Shown piece after piece: positions 5,965 to 11,417 of a DNA stretch of 14,738 nucleotides. The notes under the pieces were generated by a model that saw nothing but the letters and a program-made list of their open reading frames with translations, searched no databases and was not told where the DNA came from. The stretch covers positions 1 through 14,738 of the forward strand of contig JAHHSL010000044.1 in NCBI GenBank assembly GCA_020025235.1, written 5' to 3'. The DNA comes from Ruthenibacterium sp. (lineage in GTDB: Bacteria > Bacillota > Clostridia > Oscillospirales > Ruminococcaceae). Within the stretch, counting starts at the first letter, position 1; every line of letters begins with the position of its first letter. A program made the position numbers and the translations under genes.

Positions 5965-6849
5965 ATGGCAATGTTCAGAATTGGTATTTTAGGCTCGGAA
6001 AATTCTCACGCCAAAGCATTTACGGAAATTATCAATCAAACCTGTGCCGAACAGTATCCGGATCTGCGCATCACTGCGATTTACGGTGCAGACCGGGAAA
6101 AAAGCAAAGAGATCTTTGAACGGTTCGATCTGGAAATATTGGCGCAGAAGCCGAAAGATATGCTCGGGAAAGTGGATGCCGTTATGATCACCGCGCGTGA
6201 TGGAAACCTGCATCCTGCTTTGGCACGCCCGTTTATCGAAGCGAACATCCCGGCGTTTATCGATAAGCCGTTTGCCTGCAGGACAAACGATGCGCTGGCG
6301 CTTGCACGTCTGGCAAAGCAGCGCGGCGTGCCGCTCTGCGGCGGTTCGGGCGTCAAGTATGCGTATGATGTGCTGATGATGCAGAATATCGTGAAGGCGG
6401 CAAAAAACGCAAACGAGCCGATCACCGGCGATGTGACGGCGCCGCTTGATATGCACAATGCATACGGCGGATTCAGCTTTTATGCATCGCATCTTGCGGA
6501 AATGATGCTGGCGGTTTTCGGCGGTGATCCGGTTTCCGTCACCGCTTCACGCAATGGCGATCATGTTACGGCAATCGTCCACTATGATGAATATGATGTG
6601 ACGAATCATTTCCTGAACGGCAAACGGCAATATACGCTCACGCTCAACCGCAGCGAGCGTCCGGTTTTTATGGAAGTGGATATCAGCATGATCTACCGCC
6701 GCGAATGTGAAGTGTTTGCCAAGATGCTGCGCACGGGGGAAATGGAGCAAAGCTATGAAGCGCTGGTGCTTCCCGTGTGCTGCATCAATGCAGTGGAACG
6801 ATCATACCTTACCGGAACAACATGCCGGATCGAAAAGCCGGTTTTATAA
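5965..6849 (+). CDS. Gfo/Idh/MocA-family NAD(P)-dependent oxidoreductase
   Basis: A 294-residue protein with the two-domain plan of the Gfo/Idh/MocA family, which oxidises or reduces sugars, sugar phosphates and related polyols. The N-terminal Rossmann fold opens with FRIGILGSENSHAKAF (4-19), where GxxGSENSH replaces the commoner GxGxxG/A. VMITARDGNLHPALARPFIE (73-92) and the DKPF motif (100-103, equivalent to the conserved EKP lysine) follow. The C-terminal half contains GGFSFYASHLAEMML (168-182), whose His176 matches the usual catalytic His position. At 294 aa it is shorter than most members (330-380). It is 62 bp downstream of murQ with no intervening promoter or terminator and ends at a strong terminator, so it is the last gene of the amino-sugar operon. 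Its substrate is unknown; a lactyl-sugar or an amino sugar is possible from context only. The ATG at 5965 has AAGGATAAGG upstream. Confidence 0.88.
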   Translation: MAMFRIGILGSENSHAKAFTEIINQTCAEQYPDLRITAIYGADREKSKEIFERFDLEILAQKPKDMLGKVDAVMITARDGNLHPALARPFIEANIPAFIDKPFACRTNDALALARLAKQRGVPLCGGSGVKYAYDVLMMQNIVKAAKNANEPITGDVTAPLDMHNAYGGFSFYASHLAEMMLAVFGGDPVSVTASRNGDHVTAIVHYDEYDVTNHFLNGKRQYTLTLNRSERPVFMEVDISMIYRRECEVFAKMLRTGEMEQSYEALVLPVCCINAVERSYLTGTTCRIEKPVL

Positions 6850-6861
6850 TTTTAGTACAGC

Positions 6862-6900
6862 AAAAAGCCGCCGGAACATTTTCGTTCCGGCGGCTTTTTT
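6862..6900. terminator. Bidirectional intrinsic terminator
   Basis: GCCGCCGGAAC (6867-6877) pairs perfectly with GTTCCGGCGGC (6884-6894) around a 6-nt loop. It is flanked by A5 (6862-6866) and T6 (6895-6900), so it can end the plus-strand oxidoreductase operon and also the minus-strand gene at 6965-7594 that converges on it. Confidence 0.95.
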
Positions 6901-6964
6901 GTTGCGATGTGTCTGCGCCCATAGCTTCGGGTAAAGTATGTGCAGCAGCGCCTTTTGCGGGGCT

Positions 6965-7594
6965 TTATACCTTTGTGATCGTTATATTGTGGGCTTTCAG
7001 CTCATCAAAGAACGCCTGCTCGTCGTCAAAGGCCATGAAAAATGAAAAATCTGCCATATCGCCGAACTGACCGTTGGTGAATCTGTATGCGATCCGGTTT
7101 TCAACCATGTTGATGTACTCGATGCGCTCGGTACGTCCGATGACGCGCACGAGCTTTGCAGCTTCCACTATTTCTACATGGTGGACGTTTTCATAAGCGA
7201 TCTGATGCACCGTTACGTTGGCAGGCCATTTGGTGTTATAGAAATCATGGTAGCCGAACTGGATCCCGGAAGGCGTGGTGCACAGAAACGGACGGCGCAT
7301 ATAGCTGTACGGCTTGCCGATTACGCGGAACGCCTGGGTGCGGGTCACATACGCAAAACAGAACGGCAGAATGGCAAGAATAAAACCGGCAGTGATCAAA
7401 AGCACGACGGCGTCGATGTCGGGAACAGTGGGTTCAAGCGCCGAATGGATCCCAAAAATGATTGCGGCGGCACCGATCAGAATCAGCACCCAGTGAAGGA
7501 CCATAAGGGGCTTCCATCCCTTTTTTGTTTTGCAGTACAGCTTGGCAAGCTGAAGAAACCGTTTGCCGTCTACTTTGTAATATCGTTCATCCAT
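6965..7594 (-). CDS. Two-TM membrane protein of unknown function
   Basis: A 209-residue protein I do not recognise. The N-terminal 28 residues are basic and cytosolic-looking (MDERYYKVDG, KTKKGWKP). Two hydrophobic helices follow, about 29-49 (PLMVLHWVLILIGAAAIIFG) and 61-83 (DAVVLLITAGFILAILPFCF). The remaining 125 residues are soluble, rich in beta-type patterns, with CTTPSGIQFGYHDFYN and EYINMVENRIAYRF. The arrangement of two TMs followed by a small beta domain resembles YcxB-like or bacterial PH-domain membrane proteins, but this is only a structural impression. AAGGGAG precedes the ATG at 7594. The gene is transcribed alone from its own promoter and converges on the bidirectional terminator. 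Nothing in the neighbours indicates its role. Confidence 0.8.
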   Translation of the reverse strand: MDERYYKVDGKRFLQLAKLYCKTKKGWKPLMVLHWVLILIGAAAIIFGIHSALEPTVPDIDAVVLLITAGFILAILPFCFAYVTRTQAFRVIGKPYSYMRRPFLCTTPSGIQFGYHDFYNTKWPANVTVHQIAYENVHHVEIVEAAKLVRVIGRTERIEYINMVENRIAYRFTNGQFGDMADFSFFMAFDDEQAFFDELKAHNITITKV

Positions 7595-7625
7595 AAAATG
7601 TGCTCCCTTGTATGTTGCAAAAATC

Positions 7626-7660
7626 AGCGCCGTTCCACGCAGCAGTGCGGGCAGGGCGCT
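7626..7660 (-). other. Hairpin in the 5' leader of the two-TM protein gene
   Basis: AGCGCC (7626-7631) pairs with GGCGCT (7655-7660), with an inner CGCA/TGCG helix (7638-7641 with 7646-7649). On the minus strand it is followed by GATTTTT, so it might act as an attenuator; on the plus strand it is followed by TTTTG. The role is unproven. Confidence 0.3.
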
Positions 7661-7687
7661 TTTTGTTTGGTAAATTGAATTGTTAAA

Positions 7688-7715
7688 AGTATATCACAGT
7701 TTTGGCAAAATACAA
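7688..7715 (-). promoter_or_regulatory. Promoter of the two-TM protein gene (extended -10)
   Basis: On the minus strand TTGTAT (7715-7710) is followed after 16 bases by TATACT (7693-7688), preceded by TGA to give an extended -10 (TGnTATACT). The transcript would start near 7681, with a leader of about 87 nt that contains a hairpin. Confidence 0.6.
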
Positions 7716-7936
7716 GATATGCATCGGCCGCGAAAAGCGGTTTTTTTCGGCGGCAGGGCTGAAAAAATAGATTTTTTTTGGGCAAACTGCCTTGCATTGT
7801 CTGGATTTTGTACAGGTGGGCAGAATTTGTCTGTATGATTGCCCACACAGGCATAGTATACTGGGCGCCAGAGCCGGCCGGGATGCATGCAGCCGGAAAT
7901 GATGCAGAAGAACAGATGCAAAAGGGAGGCCTTGCC
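7716..7936. other. Intergenic region upstream of the LPG-TM gene
   Basis: About 220 bp with no gene. It holds a short terminator-like hairpin CCGC-GAAAA-GCGG followed by T7 (7728-7747, plus direction). An A/T-only hairpin is centred near 7767. A 7-bp inverted repeat, GTGGGCA (7816-7822) with TGCCCAC (7840-7846), lies just ahead of a -10 box TATACT (7857-7862). No good -35 box accompanies that -10, so the LPG-TM promoter may need an activator. Confidence 0.4.
7857..7862 (+). promoter_or_regulatory. Possible -10 box for the LPG-TM gene
   Basis: TATACT matches a sigma-A -10 box and lies about 75 bp before the start codon. The expected -35 position reads TATGAT (17-bp spacer), a poor match. The inverted repeat at 7816-7846 covers that position and may be an activator or repressor site. 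Confidence 0.35.
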
Positions 7937-9004
7937 GTGACGAAGGAATGCAGGAACACGCAGCAAAAGCCCAAAAAGGAAAAAGCGAAGAAGCTCGGGC
8001 AGGCGGCAGTGCGCATCGCGGTGCTTGCGCTGGTGCTGTGGGCGGTGTTCCATAGAAATTTCCGCGGGGTGCTGCAAAGCCTTTGCAACGTGGGGATACG
8101 CGGCTTTTTCGTTCTGGCAGCAGCCGGCGGTGTATACTTCGCGCTGGATATCCTTGCGTTTTTCAAGCTGACGCAGCAGCGCATCCATAGCTTTTCATTC
8201 AGACAGGCGGCGCAGACCGTGGGGCTTGGTATTTTGGGCAGGGTGTGCACCTGTTCGGTGGGCTCGTTTCCGATGCAGGGCTGTTTTTTGTATCGCTGCG
8301 GGCTTGTGCCGGGGGAAAGCGGCGGGCTGATTGCGATTGCCTATGTGCTGCAAAAGGCGGCAACCCTGCTTTCCGCTGCCGGAATGGCGGCGCTGAATCA
8401 CCGGTATCTGGTGCAGCAGTTCCCGGATCTGATCTGGCTTTTCCGTGCGGGCTTTGCGGTGGGGGCTGTGATCATTGCCGTGATGCTTCTGCTGTGCGCC
8501 AGCCGCAGATTTCATGCCCTGCTGCAAAAGCTGCTGGGCTGCATTCCGCAGAAGGGCAGCAGGGCAGCTTTGAAAAAGACGCTGCAGCACAATGCGGATT
8601 CACTCTACCGGCTTTCCTGCGTCCTGCTTGAAAACAAAGCCGCCCTGCTGCGGGTGTTTCTGATCCAGTGTGCAAAGATCCTCTGGCTGGAGCTGATCCC
8701 GTGGTTCTGCCTGAATCTGCTGGGCGAACAAACACCGGTGCAAACCGCTTTGCTGTATACGGCGTTTGCGCTGGTGCTTGCCGGGGCGTGCCCCAATGTG
8801 TCGGGGCTCGGCCCGACAGAAGCGGCGTTCCTGCTGCTGTTTTCACGTCTTGCCGAAAACGGCGCGGCAGCCACGGCGCTGCTTTTGTTCCGGTTTTCCT
8901 CGTACTTTTTCCCGTTCCTTGTCAGCCTTGCTTTTTCCGGCCCGGCTATGAAGGAATTGCGCGAAGAAGGGAAAATCATGCACGAAAAAACCTTGAAAAA
9001 TTAG
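7937..9004 (+). CDS. LPG-synthase-TM-like (UPF0104/AglD-type) multi-pass membrane protein
   Basis: A 355-residue integral membrane protein resembling the TM region of lysylphosphatidylglycerol synthase MprF and the UPF0104/AglD group, which act in lipid flipping or lipid-linked transfer. It lacks the soluble aminoacyl-transferase domain of full MprF, so lipid flipping or transport is more likely than lysylation. About 7-8 hydrophobic segments are visible (for example 23-38, 55-77, 128-152, 166-187, 236-262, 268-285, 295-305, 313-336). Family-like signatures are CPNVSGLGPTEAAFLLLF (285-302) and LLLFRFSSYFFPFLVSL (315-331). I chose GTG at 7937 because GGGAGG ends seven bases upstream and the protein then begins with a basic cytosolic stretch. 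In-frame upstream ATGs (from 7778) have no ribosome site. No terminator separates it from the MMPL gene 313 bp downstream. The exact lipid is unknown. Confidence 0.78.
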   Translation: MTKECRNTQQKPKKEKAKKLGQAAVRIAVLALVLWAVFHRNFRGVLQSLCNVGIRGFFVLAAAGGVYFALDILAFFKLTQQRIHSFSFRQAAQTVGLGILGRVCTCSVGSFPMQGCFLYRCGLVPGESGGLIAIAYVLQKAATLLSAAGMAALNHRYLVQQFPDLIWLFRAGFAVGAVIIAVMLLLCASRRFHALLQKLLGCIPQKGSRAALKKTLQHNADSLYRLSCVLLENKAALLRVFLIQCAKILWLELIPWFCLNLLGEQTPVQTALLYTAFALVLAGACPNVSGLGPTEAAFLLLFSRLAENGAAATALLLFRFSSYFFPFLVSLAFSGPAMKELREEGKIMHEKTLKN

Positions 9005-9317
9005 GCATTGTGGCGGGATTGTCTGAATTTTAGGCAAATGAAACCGGGTTGCCCATTTTGTTTTTATGGAAATGGGTGTAAAAAATAGATTGTGCAGATT
9101 TATCAGCGGGGAGGGAAAGCAGAAGCATAAATTTGCAGTGCAGCTTGCGGTACAGAAGAAAACGGAAAGCACAGGCCCTTGGCGCAGACTTGTTTTGTGT
9201 ACCGTGAATCGCTTTTGCCGGATACAAAAGTGCTGTGCGTGCAGCTGCCGCCGGAAAGACAGCGCTGCGGCACTGCAGAAAACGGCAAAAGACGAAATCG
9301 AGAAATAAGGAGACAAG
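9005..9317 (+). other. Long structured leader upstream of the MMPL gene
   Basis: A 313-bp gap with no convincing gene; an 80-codon frame at 9066-9308 lacks a ribosome site. Early on there is a 7-11-7 inverted repeat, CCCATTT (9052-9058) with AAATGGG (9070-9076), a possible operator. Then several helices can be drawn. One is P2, CGGTACA (9148-9154) with TGTACCG (9198-9204), extended inside by AAAAC/GTTTT (9159-9163 with 9192-9196). The next is P3, CTTTTG (9212-9217) with CAAAAG (9225-9230). A closing helix TGCAGTGC (9134-9141) with GCACTGCA (9270-9277) competes with a bulged 11-bp hairpin, 9240-9251 with 9267-9277. The gene's ribosome site AAGGAG is at 9307-9312. No clear promoter was found. 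Confidence 0.4.
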
Positions 9318-11414
9318 ATGATGGCGTTTTCAAAAGCGATAGTCAAATTCAGGATCCCCATCCTGATCATAGCCCTGGTTTTGATGATCCCGGCTGTGCT
9401 GGGCATGGTGGGAACACGGATCAATTATGATATGCTGGATTACCTGCCGGACGATATGGATACGGTGCAGGGCCAGAATATCCTGCTGGAGGATTTCGGC
9501 AAAGGCGCTTTTTCCTTTGTTGTGGTAGAAAACATGCCCGCAGATGAAACAGCCGAACTCGCCGATAAGATCCGCGGGATCGATCATGTGGAAACCGTTC
9601 TCTGGTACGATTCCCTTGCCGATGTATCGGTTCCCATGGAACTTTTGCCGCAGAAGCTCTATGATGCCTTCAATGCGGGGGACGCAACCCTCATGGCGGT
9701 TTTCTTTGATTCCGCAACGTCTGCGGACGTAACAATGGATGCGATCCGCGAAATCCGCGCAGTTGCCGGACGCCAGTGCTTTGTGGCGGGTATGTCGGCG
9801 CTTGTAACCGACCTGAAGGATCTGTGCGAAAAAGAAGAGCCGGTTTATGTAGGCCTTGCCGTGCTGTGTGCATGTGTTGCCATGGTTGCATTTCTGGACA
9901 GCTGGCTGGTTCCGTTCGTGTTCCTTGCTTCGATCGGCATGATGATCCTTTTGAACCTCGGCACAAACTTCTTCTTCGGTGAAATTTCGTACATTACAAA
10001 AGCGCTTTCCGCGGTTCTGCAGCTTGCCGTTACCATGGACTATTCCATTTTCCTATGGCACAGCTACAACGAACAAAAGCAGCTGACGCAGGATAACAAT
10101 GCGGCCATGGCACACGCGATTCAAAAGACACTCAGCTCGGTCATCGGCAGTTCGGTTACAACGGTGGCAGGCTTTGCAGCCCTTTGCTTTATGACCTTTA
10201 CGCTCGGCCGTGACCTTGGCATCGTTATGGCAAAAGGCGTGCTGTTCGGTGTGGTGGGCTGCGTTACCGTACTGCCGGCCATGATCCTGGTGTTTGACAA
10301 GTGGCTGCAGAAAACAAAGCATCGTCCGCTGATCGGCGAAGTATCGGGCTTTTCCTCCAAAGTCGTCAAGGTGTTCCCGGTGTTCCTGGTGCTGTTTGTT
10401 GTGCTGGCGATCCCTTCCTATTACGGATATTCCAAAACAAACAAGGAAGTTTATTACGACATGGGCAGCTGCCTGCCGGAAGATATGGACTATGTCATCG
10501 CAAACGAAAAGCTGTCGGAAGAGTTTGACGTCGCTTCAACGCATATGATCCTTGTGAACGCCAACGTCCCGCAGGATTCCGTGCGCGAAATGATCGAAAA
10601 GATCGAAGACGTGGACGGCGTCAAGTATGTGCTGGGTCTGGAAAGCGTTCTGGGCAAGCGTGTGCCGAAGGAATTTCTGCCGGACAGCGTTTTGAGCGCA
10701 CTGCAAAGCGAAAACTGGGAGCTGCTGCTCGTCAACTCCGAATATGACGTTGCAAGCGATGCTGTCAACGCACAGATTGCAGAAATCAACCGTATCCTGA
10801 AAACCTATGACGAAACGGGCATGCTCATCGGCGAAGCGCCGTGCATGAAAGATATGATCGAAACGACCGACCGCGACTTCCGCGTGGTAAACGCAGTATC
10901 CATTGTCGCAATCTTCATCATCATTGCACTGGTGCAGAAGAGCATTTCGATCCCGTTCATCCTGATTGCCGTCATCGAGCTTGCCATTTTCATGAACCTC
11001 GGCATTCCGCATTATCTGGGACAGTCGCTGCCGTTCATCGCGCCGATCTGCATCAGCACGATCCAGCTGGGCGCAACGGTGGACTACGCGATCCTGATGA
11101 CGACGCGCTATAAATCGGAACGCATCGAGGGACGCAGCAAGAAGCAGGCGGTCATCACATCGCTGACAACTTCGTTCCCCTCGGTTGTCGTAAGCGGAAT
11201 GGGGCTTTTTGCGGCAACGTTCGGCGTGGCAGTTTATTCGGATATTGATATCATCAGCTCCATGTGCATGCTCATGGCACGCGGCGCGGTAATCAGTATC
11301 CTGTGTGTCCTTTTCATCCTGCCGGCACTGTTCATGCTGTGTGACGGGCTGATCTGTGCCACGACCTGCGGCATGAAGCATATCGGAAAACGAAAAATCT
11401 CAACGGAGGAATAA
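9318..11414 (+). CDS. MMPL/RND-family transporter
   Basis: A 698-residue RND-superfamily membrane protein of the MMPL type, which exports lipids, glycolipids or other envelope molecules using the proton gradient. It shows the twofold repeat of the family. Each half has one TM helix (about 13-31 and 352-369), then an extracytoplasmic domain opening with a similar sequence (YDMLDYLPDDMD at 37-48; YYDMGSCLPEDMD at 379-391), then a five-TM bundle. The proton-relay Asp-Tyr pair occurs in both bundles: AVTMDYSIFLWH (Asp241-Tyr242) and GATVDYAILMTTRYKSE (Asp589-Tyr590). The size is typical of Firmicute MMPLs. The ATG at 9318 is followed by a second at 9321; AAGGAG five to eight bases upstream serves either. 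It is preceded by a structured leader and overlaps the ribosome site of the next gene, a heptad-repeat partner. The substrate is unknown. Confidence 0.93.
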   Translation: MMAFSKAIVKFRIPILIIALVLMIPAVLGMVGTRINYDMLDYLPDDMDTVQGQNILLEDFGKGAFSFVVVENMPADETAELADKIRGIDHVETVLWYDSLADVSVPMELLPQKLYDAFNAGDATLMAVFFDSATSADVTMDAIREIRAVAGRQCFVAGMSALVTDLKDLCEKEEPVYVGLAVLCACVAMVAFLDSWLVPFVFLASIGMMILLNLGTNFFFGEISYITKALSAVLQLAVTMDYSIFLWHSYNEQKQLTQDNNAAMAHAIQKTLSSVIGSSVTTVAGFAALCFMTFTLGRDLGIVMAKGVLFGVVGCVTVLPAMILVFDKWLQKTKHRPLIGEVSGFSSKVVKVFPVFLVLFVVLAIPSYYGYSKTNKEVYYDMGSCLPEDMDYVIANEKLSEEFDVASTHMILVNANVPQDSVREMIEKIEDVDGVKYVLGLESVLGKRVPKEFLPDSVLSALQSENWELLLVNSEYDVASDAVNAQIAEINRILKTYDETGMLIGEAPCMKDMIETTDRDFRVVNAVSIVAIFIIIALVQKSISIPFILIAVIELAIFMNLGIPHYLGQSLPFIAPICISTIQLGATVDYAILMTTRYKSERIEGRSKKQAVITSLTTSFPSVVVSGMGLFAATFGVAVYSDIDIISSMCMLMARGAVISILCVLFILPALFMLCDGLICATTCGMKHIGKRKISTEE

Positions 11415-11417
11415 GCC

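Noticed and set aside
4715..5971. 418-codon minus-strand open frame opposite the kinase 3' end and murQ
   Set aside because: Its product is rich in Cys, His and Arg with no family motif, while the plus strand encodes a clear MurQ.
7778..7936. N-terminal extension of the LPG-TM protein from an ATG at 7778
   Set aside because: It has no ribosome site, would cross the candidate promoter at 7857, and adds 53 residues unlike the family. GTG at 7937 has GGGAGG at proper spacing.
9066..9308. 80-codon plus-strand frame between the LPG-TM and MMPL genes
   Set aside because: There is no ribosome binding site before its ATG and the Cys/Arg/Lys-rich product has no recognisable fold. The region is better explained as a structured leader.
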